From: Ruegeria meonggei
Lineage (GTDB): Bacteria; Pseudomonadota; Alphaproteobacteria; Rhodobacterales; Rhodobacteraceae
Reading direction: 5' to 3'
Length of the DNA stretch: 64,000 nt
Assembly: GCF_900172215.1 (NCBI RefSeq)
Contig: NZ_FWFP01000017.1
Coordinates: 1 to 64,000, forward strand
Made by a program: the position numbers and the translations under genes
The notes under the pieces: model-generated
Told to the model about the DNA's origin: nothing
Database searches by the model: none
What the model saw: the letters and a program-made list of their open reading frames with translations, nothing else
Part shown: positions 34,389 to 43,293 of the stretch, piece by piece
How the letters are laid out: the number at the start of each line of letters is the position of its first letter
Position numbering within the stretch: position 1 is the stretch's first letter

Positions 34389-36412
34389 GTGATCCTTTCT
34401 GCGGTTCTGGCGGGGCAGATAGCCTGCAACCGCTCGGACAGCCAGTCGGCGCGCAACTCGTCAATTCTGCGGCAATTTTCCTCGACCCCGGCATCGGTGA
34501 GTACGGCGGCCACCTTGTCCCGCTTTCCGATCCGGTAGTCGATGCCGATCACCGGGCGCCCCTGGCTGAGCGCGAAAATGGCGGCGTGGAAACGCATTGC
34601 GATTACCGTATCCATTCGGCGCAGAAGAGCGACAACCCCGTCAAGCGACGCATCCGCCTGCCAGATCCGGAAGTCGGTCCCTGGTTCAAGATGTTGCATG
34701 ATCCGCCAGGCGCTGCGCAGATCCGACATGCCGAACTGAACCGCATTCATTGGAAAGAACAGGAAACACGGGTCGGTGCCGGTCTGACGGGCATAGTCCA
34801 TCAGTCCCAGTGCCAGTTCACGTTCGCAGCGGTCTTCGACGGCGCGGGTGCGCGCGGCCGGGTCGCGACCCGGCTCGGCGGGTGTGAACAGATGCCCGAT
34901 GGGGCGGATGTTGATGCCAATCACCGGCCGGCCAGCAGTGCCAGCCAGCAAGGTCGCAATCTGCGCGGGTTCATGGATTGGCAGGCGCGTCAGTGTCTCA
35001 GCCCGGGTTTCCAAATAATCGAACGCCGGGTCGCGGCCAATTTCAATGTCGCACCCACGGATGATCTCGCGGCGGGCATCGTCGCGCACACGGATCGTGA
35101 TCCGGTCAGCCAGCTTCACTAGGCGCCGCGCCGTGAATTCCGAAGGCTTGCGGACAAAGGTGCCGGGTCCGATACCTTCCATAACAAACGGTAGACCCCT
35201 CTGTTTCGCGCGGGTGGCGGTTTCCAGATGGCGCACCAGTTGCTTGGGCAAATCGGTCAGCGGGCCACCTGCAAATACGACGCCATCGACCAAAGACAGC
35301 GCAACACGGATATTGGCGGGCGTATACTCCTGAACTTCGACATCGACCGGAACGTCCAACATGGGGATGAGATGGCGGGTGTGATAAGGACGCTGGGTCA
35401 TCAAAATCGCCCGCGTGGTGCCGTGGCGCTTGTGAATCCGGTATAGGACCCCGCCAAGAATGGCAGCATCGCCGATATGCTCGCCCCCATAGGCACCGAT
35501 CAGCAGCACATGTGGCATTCTGGGGTCATCCCCGCCGGGCCGGACCTCAGGCGCAGTACATGCGCGCAAATGTGCGGGTACGCCACATCCCAGAACATCG
35601 GTTACATCCGCAATCCTTGTTTTCAGCACCTGTGCCGCAGCCGGACCGCGACGGTCGTTGAAGCTGGGCCGTAGCAAGGCCGCGCTCAGATTGCCTTGGG
35701 TGCGCAACTCTTCAGAATATCCGGTCTTGCTGTCCAATATACCCCAGGGTGCATCAGCCTCGGGGGCGGGCGTGTCCGACAACGCGCTGCAGAGTCGCCG
35801 GAGCGCTGAAATGCGGTCGCGCGCAAGATGGTTGATCTCTTCGCCCAGCAGGCGATATGAAACGAAGTCCCAGGCAAACAGCCGGTCATCGCTCTCCAAG
35901 TCTGCACCATCATCGCCGAGCGCTGAAGTTGGAAGCAAAACCAACGTCACACCGCTGCTTGATGCCAGCGATCCCAGAAATTCAAGGTGATAGACCATGC
36001 CAGGCGTCAGCGGAACCAACCAGCGCACCGCGTGTCCAGCAGCGTGCAGTGCCGCTGTAGTCGTGGTGATCTGCCACAGCCGCCCCGCCTCGCCTAGGAC
36101 ATATCCAGGCACATCATCTGTTTCCTTCAATATGAAATCTGTCGTGAAGCCGATATCCTGCGTCTGAGCGAAAGAGGCCAGCTCCACGATGTCATCCGCC
36201 GTCATCGTGTTGTGGTCCAGGCGCAGCGTGACACTGTCCAAATCGCGCCGGTCTGCCAGAACGGATATCAGTGCCTTATTGTCGAAATCTGTGTTGGGAA
36301 GGACATTCAGAGCCAGCTTGTCACCCGGACGGATTGCCCGCAGCCGTGCTGCCATATCTTGGGCCGTCCATGGGTCGTGAAGGATGAGGTCAATAGGAAA
36401 CGGGGTCATCAT
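34385..36412 (-). CDS. polysaccharide pyruvyltransferase with an extra N-terminal domain
   Basis: A 675-residue two-part protein. The C-terminal domain (about 300-675) is a polysaccharide pyruvyltransferase: HVLLIGAYGGEHIGDAAIL, VFAGGPLTDL, FVMEGIGPGTF, and an RFHAAIFALSQGRPVIG end motif, used to add pyruvate ketals to glycans. The N-terminal 295 residues form a separate alpha/beta domain (ALNVLPNTDFD; VTLRLDHNTMT; then GHAVRWLVPLTP and VYHLEFLG). It resembles the TIM-barrel core of radical SAM enzymes but has no CxxxCxxC cluster, having Cys only at 208, 276 and 285. ATG 36412 or 36409 (AAGGA five bases ahead of the latter) is the start. It overlaps the PepSY gene. Confidence 0.82.
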   Translation of the reverse strand: MMTPFPIDLILHDPWTAQDMAARLRAIRPGDKLALNVLPNTDFDNKALISVLADRRDLDSVTLRLDHNTMTADDIVELASFAQTQDIGFTTDFILKETDDVPGYVLGEAGRLWQITTTTAALHAAGHAVRWLVPLTPGMVYHLEFLGSLASSSGVTLVLLPTSALGDDGADLESDDRLFAWDFVSYRLLGEEINHLARDRISALRRLCSALSDTPAPEADAPWGILDSKTGYSEELRTQGNLSAALLRPSFNDRRGPAAAQVLKTRIADVTDVLGCGVPAHLRACTAPEVRPGGDDPRMPHVLLIGAYGGEHIGDAAILGGVLYRIHKRHGTTRAILMTQRPYHTRHLIPMLDVPVDVEVQEYTPANIRVALSLVDGVVFAGGPLTDLPKQLVRHLETATRAKQRGLPFVMEGIGPGTFVRKPSEFTARRLVKLADRITIRVRDDARREIIRGCDIEIGRDPAFDYLETRAETLTRLPIHEPAQIATLLAGTAGRPVIGINIRPIGHLFTPAEPGRDPAARTRAVEDRCERELALGLMDYARQTGTDPCFLFFPMNAVQFGMSDLRSAWRIMQHLEPGTDFRIWQADASLDGVVALLRRMDTVIAMRFHAAIFALSQGRPVIGIDYRIGKRDKVAAVLTDAGVEENCRRIDELRADWLSERLQAICPARTAERIT

Positions 36413-36430
36413 GATCCTTGCAACATGGCC

Positions 36431-37360
36431 TCAACTAGATTTCGGCTTGGTTTCAACATAGCCGATGAATTCACCAGCTGACCAGCAAACCAACAGGAAC
36501 AGCGTGAGAGGTGCTGCCGCGATATACCTGCCGATATAACGGTCCTTCGCCACCTGACGACGAAAGTGCCGGAGAAAGAGGACAAAAGGCAAAAGCGGCA
36601 TGGCCAGGCACAGTTTCAGTCGCTGCCCGCGGGTGATTTCGCGGGCCCGCACCTGACCGAACATGCGCGCCCAGTGCAACCGTTCGGCAGCCAGGTTGCC
36701 AATACTGACCTTTGGTCGGTGCTGCTCGGTGATGGCCGCATCCGTCAGCATTAGACCTGTCCCCGCGTCACGTAGCGCCCAATTGACTTGCGCTTCCTGA
36801 TATTTGACCTCCCATAGATGCCTGACCGACATTATTGCGTCTCTTTTGTAGACAATGTTCGTATCGGTCACGTACTCTGGGTTTTCTTTGGAGAGTGGTG
36901 GCTGGTATCGACCAAAGTCGCAGAAGAAAATGGCCCAGTTCCACAGTCGGTTCACACCATTGGTAACAGCGCCGCCAATGACACCGTGGGGGTGTTCATC
37001 ATGCAACCGGATCATCGTTTCGGCCCAGCGAAGGTCGGGGACGCCACGATCTTCGATAATGCCGATCAGCCGACCGCGGGCCCGCTTCATGGCCTCGGCC
37101 CGCCGGGTGTCGTAGAACGCATGCATCTCCAGCGGGTTCTTCGGCACGGTGCCACCCAGAATTTTGCCTAGGTCAATAAAGTCGAATTGCGGATAGCGCC
37201 CGACTAGATCACCGGCCTCCTGCGACATGTGATCATAAGGGATCAGGACTTCGAGCCGGGCGTCACCCTGTTGTCTGGACAAGGCATCAAGACAGCGTGT
37301 CAGCACTGCTCCGCCATCGACAATCGTCATCACAATGCTCAGATCAGGGGGCTGTGACAT
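36431..37360 (-). CDS. GT2 glycosyltransferase with C-terminal helices (tandem paralogue a)
   Basis: A 309-residue protein with LSIVMTIVDGGAVLTRCLDAL at the GT2 start and a GIIEDRGVPDLRW stretch taking the place of the DxD metal region, which is an unusual E-D-R. NIVYKRDAI and EVKYQEAQVNW follow, then two hydrophobic segments (about 235-255 and 275-300). The ending CWSAGEFIGYVE is echoed in the next gene (LSWGAGEVAGYWF), and both share the overall plan, so the two arose by duplication. The ribosome site is weak. It lies 12 bases downstream of its paralogue and 18 bases before the pyruvyltransferase gene. Confidence 0.78.
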   Translation of the reverse strand: MSQPPDLSIVMTIVDGGAVLTRCLDALSRQQGDARLEVLIPYDHMSQEAGDLVGRYPQFDFIDLGKILGGTVPKNPLEMHAFYDTRRAEAMKRARGRLIGIIEDRGVPDLRWAETMIRLHDEHPHGVIGGAVTNGVNRLWNWAIFFCDFGRYQPPLSKENPEYVTDTNIVYKRDAIMSVRHLWEVKYQEAQVNWALRDAGTGLMLTDAAITEQHRPKVSIGNLAAERLHWARMFGQVRAREITRGQRLKLCLAMPLLPFVLFLRHFRRQVAKDRYIGRYIAAAPLTLFLLVCWSAGEFIGYVETKPKSS

Positions 37361-37372
37361 GGGTGGCGCGCC

Positions 37373-38266
37373 CTATCGGACCTTGCTCAGTGCGTTCCCT
37401 GGGCCGAACCAGTATCCGGCAACTTCACCGGCACCCCACGACAGGCAAAATGGGACAAGCAGAGGCAGCGATTTGACCAGGTGGCCGATATGTTTGCCTT
37501 TCGACATGATGCGTTGAACCGTCCGATAGAACATCAGCGGCGGCAAGGCAAAAGCGGCCGTTCCCATGGCAAGGCGACGTGGCAAAGGCGCGCCGCTCAC
37601 CCGTGCGCCCGCATAGGAGCGTGAATAGAGGAAGCGCTGTGAGAAATAGAGCCAAAACGTATAGTGCATCTTGTGGCCGACCACGATGTCAGGCCGCATG
37701 ATCAGCGTGATCCCATCGGCCTTCATCGCATCATGCAGATGATTTTCCCATTTGTGTTGTGCCAGGATATCACCATAGCGGTCCAGCACCACCTTGCGAT
37801 AAATCACGTTGTTTCCGGGCACCCCGCCTGAAGGTCCTGCTGGCAGGGGTGGCAGCGAGGCGCTGTATTCACAGAGAAATGCGGCCCAATCTATCCAGGT
37901 TTCGGTCGCCGCGTTTTCGATGGCGCCGCCGACGACGTCATGTCCCTCTGCCAGGGCATCCAGCATCCGGGGGGCCCAGTCAGGCGGAACGATCACATGA
38001 TCTTCGATCACCGCAACAGCCGGCGCAGTCGCGGCGGCGATACCTATGGCGCGCATCGCGGGGATTGTCGTGTCTGCAGCCACGGGCAGAATAAGGCTAT
38101 CGGGAAAATCGCACTGCACTGCTTTACGCACGGTATCGCCAATCCGATCCACAACAATCACTTCCAGAACTGCCGATTGTTGTGCAGAAAGTGCGGTCAG
38201 ACAGCTTCTCAGATCGTCATAACTATTCACCGATGGGATGATGATTGAGAGGTCTGGTGCTGGCAT
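37373..38266 (-). CDS. GT2 glycosyltransferase with C-terminal helices (tandem paralogue b)
   Basis: A 297-residue transferase: DLSIIIPSVNSYDDLRSCL, VIVVDRIGDT, AVIEDHVIVPPDWA as the metal region, then NNVIYRKVVLDRYG and HKWENHLHDAM, and two hydrophobic C-terminal segments. The region AVIEDHVIV parallels IGIIEDRGV in the neighbour. ATG 38266 has AGGAG six bases ahead and is preferred over ATG 38281. It is the first gene of a leftward set running through the paralogue, pyruvyltransferase and PepSY genes. The sugar is unknown. Confidence 0.8.
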   Translation of the reverse strand: MPAPDLSIIIPSVNSYDDLRSCLTALSAQQSAVLEVIVVDRIGDTVRKAVQCDFPDSLILPVAADTTIPAMRAIGIAAATAPAVAVIEDHVIVPPDWAPRMLDALAEGHDVVGGAIENAATETWIDWAAFLCEYSASLPPLPAGPSGGVPGNNVIYRKVVLDRYGDILAQHKWENHLHDAMKADGITLIMRPDIVVGHKMHYTFWLYFSQRFLYSRSYAGARVSGAPLPRRLAMGTAAFALPPLMFYRTVQRIMSKGKHIGHLVKSLPLLVPFCLSWGAGEVAGYWFGPGNALSKVR

Positions 38267-38462
38267 GTTGTACTCCTGCACTTGTAAAAATTGACACTAA
38301 AACAAACTGCTCCGGACATTGTCCGACCTTACCGCTTATATCTGTGTGCAGGCCGCACCATGAGCTGTCAAGCATGCTGTCCCGGTCAATTTGGTCCCTT
38401 GGGTATGGCGCAGTTCCGCATTCTTGCTAGGGTATTGGTCAGGCGGGAAAGGACCTGAGCAT

Positions 38463-39392
38463 ATGGCGCGATATCTGGTCACTGGCGGTGCGGGATTTAT
38501 TGGCTCACATTTGGTCGATCATCTTGTCGAAGCGGGGCACGAAGTCGTTGTGCTGGACAATCTGTCCACAGGCGCACGGTTCAACCTACCGCCGCAGGTC
38601 GATCTGGTTCAGGGCGATATTGCTGAATTCGAAAATCTTCCGGCGCTGATCGCGCGGGTCAACGGGTGTTTCCATCTGGCTGCCATTGCGTCGGTGCAGC
38701 AGTATCAGGAAGGCTGGGCAAAGGCCGCGAAGGTGAATTTCTACGGTTCGGTTCGGGTGTTGGAAGCGGCGGCGCGCGCCAATGTACCCGTGGTCTATGC
38801 CTCTTCGGCTGCCATTTATGGAAACAACCCGCTCCAACCGCTGATCGAAACCACAATGTCACGCCCCATATCCGGCTATGGCGTTGACAAGCTGGCTATG
38901 GAACATCATGCAGAGGCCCTCAAAACGACAATTGGCCTCAGGGCCACGGGGCTTAGGTTCTTCAATGTCTATGGCCCGCGCCAGGTGCCTGGCAGCCCGT
39001 ATTCGGGTGTGATCAGTATTTTTCTCAACCGTCTGGCTGCAGGGCAGCCGATAACCGTTTTCGGAGACGGAGAGCAGGCGCGTGACTTTGTCTATGTCTC
39101 TGATGTGGCCGGGGCGCTGATGCGAGCCATGTCCTGGACAGCGGCGGGGAATTGCGGCGTGTTCAATATTTGCCGTGGTGAGGCAATCACGCTCAATGAT
39201 CTGATCCGCGTGCTTGCCGGGGTGTTGGAGTGCGCGCCGGAAATCCGATATGAAGAATCCCGCGCTGGAGATATCCGTATTTCGCTCGGTTCTTCCGTGG
39301 CTGCAGCGGAAAGATTGGGTTTCACGGGAAATGTAGCTCTTGAAGAGGGTTTGAGATATACCGCTGATTGGGCCAGAAAATCTTCCCAATGA
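38463..39392 (+). CDS. NAD-dependent nucleotide-sugar epimerase (GalE/WbpP-like)
   Basis: A 309-residue extended [19 protein letters not shown] at 6-21, LDNLSTG at about 35-41, FHLAAIASVQQYQEG near 75-90, and YGVDK for the catalytic Y-x-x-x-K (about 140-144) place it with UDP-sugar 4-epimerases; FFNVYGPRQVPGSPYSGV is the substrate loop seen in UDP-GlcNAc 4-epimerases (WbpP). ATG 38463 is chosen over ATG 38391, because the family starts at MARYLVTGG and AAAGGA lies nine to ten bases ahead. It converges with the wzx-like gene. Confidence 0.88.
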   Translation: MARYLVTGGAGFIGSHLVDHLVEAGHEVVVLDNLSTGARFNLPPQVDLVQGDIAEFENLPALIARVNGCFHLAAIASVQQYQEGWAKAAKVNFYGSVRVLEAAARANVPVVYASSAAIYGNNPLQPLIETTMSRPISGYGVDKLAMEHHAEALKTTIGLRATGLRFFNVYGPRQVPGSPYSGVISIFLNRLAAGQPITVFGDGEQARDFVYVSDVAGALMRAMSWTAAGNCGVFNICRGEAITLNDLIRVLAGVLECAPEIRYEESRAGDIRISLGSSVAAAERLGFTGNVALEEGLRYTADWARKSSQ

Positions 39393-39449
39393 ATGGCCTG
39401 CATCTAGATTGTTTCCACCCTTTGTCGATATCCGGCGCAGGGCCTCGAA

Positions 39450-40916
39450 TCAGCCGGGTATTTCCTTGGCATAGGCGATCCGTCGTAAATCGTGATAAAG
39501 CGGCGCGATCTGAGTCAGGCCAACACCGCAATAGATACTAGAGCAGATGAGGAACTGCAGTTTCGGATCGGTGGTTACCCAATGTGACAGAACCAACCCA
39601 GCCGAAGCTGCCGCCAGTGGTGGTGCCACAGATTTGACCAGTGCCATGGAGCCAATCAGGCGGTCTGCTGCGATCTGGGTTATTATACCGCTTGCCAGTA
39701 GACCGGCGCACAACGCCAGGGCTGCGCCCGGGGCGCCCAATACCGGGATTGTGGCCACACCTGTGCACACCAATACAACGGCGCCCGCGATTTCTGCCCA
39801 CAACAGGTATTTTTGCCGGGTGTAGCCGATCAGGGACCATCGCGCATGGCCTGACAACGTTCGGATTGGCACGGCCCAGGCCAGTACGGACAGCACCGGT
39901 CCTGCGGCACGGAAATCCGAGCCGAATACTGATCCCATTATCGGCTTGCTCAAAAGGGTCAGCAGCAGGGCCAGCGCGATCCCGGCCCAGGCGACCAGAT
40001 GAACCGAGGATTGCATGACACGGCTCCATGTCTTGCGGTCGTTCTGCACTGTGCGGGTGATCACCGGATACAGATTGAAGTGATAGACAAAACTCAGCGT
40101 CATCAGCGAGATGACGATCCGTTGTCCCGCACCCAGCCAGGCCGGTCCGGTGCCGTCCGCCAAGCTGGCAAGCAGGAACATCGGCGCATAGAGCATGAAA
40201 GCCCATAACATGTTGGCAAGGCCGACCGAAAAGCCCTCTTTCAGGAAATACAGGGCGGCGCGGGGCGGCCATCCGAACCGAAACGGCACCGTCCAGATGT
40301 ATTGTGCAATAAGGTAGTAGACAGAGACAGCGATCACGGCGATCAACTCGATCCAGCCAACTGTCAGCATGCTGCTGCCGGGCACCACGAACAGAAATAT
40401 CCCACCTGCAAATATCGCGGTTCGGATCGGTTGCGCCAGGGCCGCAATGGACATTCTCTCGTAGCCTTGCAACAACCATTCCTGCTTGAACGGAACTGCC
40501 AGCAGAGACAGGGCATAGACCCAGATAAGCATGGTAAGTTCGAGGTTCTGATTGGTGAAATACCCGGCAATCCCCACAACAGGGATCACGATCAGCGCAA
40601 GTATCAGCCGCGCCGCAGGCACCTGTGCGGCCAGATCCGGGGCGCGCTCAGGGGTGCGGGCAAGCTCACGCACCCCGATGGTTCCGGCACCGCATTCAAT
40701 GACGATTGCCGAGAAGGCTGCGATCGAGATGGCCAGTTCGACCGCGCCGTATTGGGTGGCATCCAGAACCCGCGCCAGATACGCAAACGCAAGAAACCCG
40801 ATCACCATGCTGATCGACTGACCACTAACCAACGATACGAAATCCCGGAAGAGCTTGGGCCCCTGATCCGACATGATATGCGTCAGTCGCTCGCGTGCGG
40901 TGTCGATGATCGACAT
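39450..40916 (-). CDS. wzx: oligosaccharide flippase, Wzx-like
   Basis: A 488-residue integral membrane protein with about fourteen hydrophobic helices and no large soluble domain. An N-terminal amphipathic start leads to SLVSGQSISMVIGFLAFAYLA and ARVLDATQYGAVELAIS, the pattern of the polysaccharide flippase family (MOP superfamily), followed by ECGAGTIGVRELAR. These proteins move undecaprenyl-pyrophosphate-linked repeat units to the periplasm for Wzy polymerization. ATG 40916 was chosen over 40967 because the hydrophobic core starts right after it. It is divergent from the GT4 gene at 41135. Confidence 0.85.
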   Translation of the reverse strand: MSIIDTARERLTHIMSDQGPKLFRDFVSLVSGQSISMVIGFLAFAYLARVLDATQYGAVELAISIAAFSAIVIECGAGTIGVRELARTPERAPDLAAQVPAARLILALIVIPVVGIAGYFTNQNLELTMLIWVYALSLLAVPFKQEWLLQGYERMSIAALAQPIRTAIFAGGIFLFVVPGSSMLTVGWIELIAVIAVSVYYLIAQYIWTVPFRFGWPPRAALYFLKEGFSVGLANMLWAFMLYAPMFLLASLADGTGPAWLGAGQRIVISLMTLSFVYHFNLYPVITRTVQNDRKTWSRVMQSSVHLVAWAGIALALLLTLLSKPIMGSVFGSDFRAAGPVLSVLAWAVPIRTLSGHARWSLIGYTRQKYLLWAEIAGAVVLVCTGVATIPVLGAPGAALALCAGLLASGIITQIAADRLIGSMALVKSVAPPLAAASAGLVLSHWVTTDPKLQFLICSSIYCGVGLTQIAPLYHDLRRIAYAKEIPG

Positions 40917-41134
40917 ATGTTTAGGACTCTCTTTGACCAAAGGGCAATTTCCGTTGCTCCAACTCATACTTCTCTCCGTATCCGCCTATGGCAAGACCGG
41001 TCTGGGTCCCAGGCCCACGGAAAGTGTCGGCTGGCCGGTTTGGCAGAGGGATATATGGCTATACACGCACGATCATTTCGATAAAGTCTGGCCAATTGCC
41101 GTTTTCAGTTCAGGAATTTTCAACAGGGCGCGAT

Positions 41135-42343
41135 ATGTCAGATCCGGCACTTCACATAGGCATCGACGCAACGACCTGGTCGAACGATCGTGGATTTGGC
41201 CGGTTTACTCGCGAATTCGTAACAGCCCTAGCCGCGAGAGACAGCGGGTTTCGTTACACCCTGATTTTCGACCAGCCACCGGCCTCTGACTGGCCGGTAC
41301 CGTATGGAGTCGATGTCGTAACGGCGGCGACGGGCAAAGGGCTGAACGAAGCGGCGGTCGGTGAAAGTTCGCGTTCGGTCTGGTATCTTTGGAAGATGGG
41401 GAGGCTGGTGCGCCGCCTGCAATTCGATGTATTCTATTTTCCTGCCGTCTATTCCTATTTCCCGTTGCTGTCACGGGTGCCTTGCGTGACATGTTTTCAC
41501 GACACAACTGCGGAACGGATCCCTCATCTTTTGTTTCCGACCAGAACCAATCACCGGTTGTGGCAGATCAAGACCTGGCTGGCCAAACAGCAGATGGTGC
41601 GGGCGATGACCGTTTCCGAGACATCCGCCAGAGACATGGTGAGCTATCTCAATATACCGCGCGGCAGGATTGATGTGGTGACCGAAGCGGCGGACCCGAT
41701 CTTTCTCCCCATCAACGACAAGAGACTGGCGCAGGCAGCGCGTGAAAAGCACGGCATTCCAGAGCAGGCAGAACTGCTGGTTTATGTGGGCGGTATGAAT
41801 GCGCACAAGAATATTCTTGGCCTACTCAAGGCAATGCCGGATGTCGTGCGGGAACGCCCCGAGGTACATCTGGCCATCGTCGGCTCCATCTCGGGGAAAG
41901 GTTTTTGGGATAATGTCCCTGAGTTGATGGCCTTTGTCCGGGACAACCCGGTGTTGGACAAACATGTGACCTTCACGGGCTATGTGCCCGATGCAGAACT
42001 AGTAGAGCTTTTTGCGTCAACCGCTGCACTAGTTTTCCCGTCTCTGTGGGAAGGCTTCGGCTTGCCAGCCGTCGAAGCGATGTCCTGTGGTGTTCCAGTG
42101 CTATCGTCTGATCGCGGCAGCCTGCCCGAAGTGGTAGGTGATGCGGGGCTTTACTACGATCCCGCAGATATTGGGGAGATCCGCGATACGATATTGCGGT
42201 TCTTTAACGATCCCGAGTTGCGCCAGGCCTTGGCAACCGCGGCTTTACTACGTGCTTCCAAATTCAGCTGGGAACAAGCGGCCAGGTTGGGCGAAGACAG
42301 TTTCCGGCGTTGTTATAATGATGTGTCTGGTAACGTGGCGTAG
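41135..42343 (+). CDS. GT4 family glycosyltransferase
   Basis: A 402-residue GT-B-fold retaining transferase. The N-terminal half opens with LHIGIDATTW and GFGRFTREFV. The C-terminal half has YVGGMNAHKNILGLLKA at about 224-240, and PSLWEGFGLPAVEAMSCGVP near 315-334, whose E-x7-E holds the donor-binding acid pair. It is a soluble, membrane-associated enzyme using an NDP-sugar. ATG 41135 has AGGG eight bases ahead; the upstream in-frame ATG at 40988 adds 49 unrelated residues. Its last 31 bases overlap the 3' end of the convergent MBL gene. Confidence 0.9.
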   Translation: MSDPALHIGIDATTWSNDRGFGRFTREFVTALAARDSGFRYTLIFDQPPASDWPVPYGVDVVTAATGKGLNEAAVGESSRSVWYLWKMGRLVRRLQFDVFYFPAVYSYFPLLSRVPCVTCFHDTTAERIPHLLFPTRTNHRLWQIKTWLAKQQMVRAMTVSETSARDMVSYLNIPRGRIDVVTEAADPIFLPINDKRLAQAAREKHGIPEQAELLVYVGGMNAHKNILGLLKAMPDVVRERPEVHLAIVGSISGKGFWDNVPELMAFVRDNPVLDKHVTFTGYVPDAELVELFASTAALVFPSLWEGFGLPAVEAMSCGVPVLSSDRGSLPEVVGDAGLYYDPADIGEIRDTILRFFNDPELRQALATAALLRASKFSWEQAARLGEDSFRRCYNDVSGNVA

Positions 42344-43278
42344 ATCATCCGGACCCAGAATTTCTCCCAACCCTGACCTTTCCGTTTTTCGACGGGCCAA
42401 GAATAGAGTGGGTGGAACAGCAGAACAAATCGCGTCGTTACATTGTGGGACTTCAGCCAGATCAGATAATCGTGAATTTTCTGCAGATGATCGTGCGTTT
42501 CCTGCAATGCAGTTGGCCCTACAGTGATGGCTCCATTTCCAGGCACGATTGTCGTTGTTTCGTCAACATGGCTTAAAAGCACCTGTAACCCGGCCAGGTG
42601 ACCGCTAAGGCTTGCCCCGCTGCCGATGCTAATGAAGGGGAGTTGATCCAATATCAGAACATCGCCCGCAGCGATGATATCCGCTTCTTTGAAATGGGCG
42701 ATGATGTCACCGTTCGTATGTGCCATCGGGATATGGGTCAGGGTGATATCCTGCTCGTTGAAGGTAAAGGTATGATCTGTGTCGAATACAAAGGTTGGCA
42801 GGCTTTCGATTTCGAACGCGGTATAGGTATCAGCTTTGATGTTTTCGTAGGTTGCGCGATGCGCGATGATCTCGGCTCCTTTGTTGCTGAATGTTGCGTT
42901 GCCACCACGATGATCGCCATGAGAATGGGTATTGATGACCATGTTGACATCAAGCGCATCGATGGTTTCGAGTGCCGCCAGGACGCTATCGGTCATCTCT
43001 ACATCACCTGAATCGATCAGCAATGTCCCATCCGGGCCGGTTGATATCGTGATGTTCCCGCCGGCTCCCCGCAAAACAAAAAAGCCATTACCCAGCGGGA
43101 TGACGTTCAATTCGGGTGAGTATTTATAGATCTCTTTTGCCGCTGATTTTGTGGCATCACTGTCCCGCAGATAGACGTGCCAGATCAACCCCGCATAGCC
43201 TGCGGTGACCAGACACAAAGTCAGACCGACAAGAAATACTATTTTTCCGATAGAAATGTTCCAACCTCCTGCTTGCAA
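42313..43278 (-). CDS. MBL-fold metallo-hydrolase, membrane-anchored
   Basis: A metallo-beta-lactamase-fold protein with one N-terminal hydrophobic helix (about 12-33) that would anchor it facing the periplasm. The zinc motif HSHGDH is at 118-123, LLIDSG before it is the usual strand, and HTNGD and AAGDVLI supply later ligands. The start is uncertain: TTG 43278 opens the longest frame, but a strong AGGAGG (reverse of 43265-43270) sits seven bases before an ATT codon at 43257-43255, which would give 314 residues. Substrate unknown. It is followed downstream by the convergent GT4 gene, with which it overlaps. Confidence 0.78.
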   Translation of the reverse strand: MQAGGWNISIGKIVFLVGLTLCLVTAGYAGLIWHVYLRDSDATKSAAKEIYKYSPELNVIPLGNGFFVLRGAGGNITISTGPDGTLLIDSGDVEMTDSVLAALETIDALDVNMVINTHSHGDHRGGNATFSNKGAEIIAHRATYENIKADTYTAFEIESLPTFVFDTDHTFTFNEQDITLTHIPMAHTNGDIIAHFKEADIIAAGDVLILDQLPFISIGSGASLSGHLAGLQVLLSHVDETTTIVPGNGAITVGPTALQETHDHLQKIHDYLIWLKSHNVTTRFVLLFHPLYSWPVEKRKGQGWEKFWVRMIYATLPDTSL

Positions 43279-43293
43279 TGCGGGATTTACCTA

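Noticed and set aside
35201..35216. TGTTTCGCGCGGG as a third parS site
   Set aside because: Only the left half matches; the right arm of the palindrome is missing and it lies inside a coding gene.
39538..40479. 313-codon reverse frame within the wzx-like gene
   Set aside because: Same strand but another frame; the flippase frame gives regular hydrophobic helices, this one does not.
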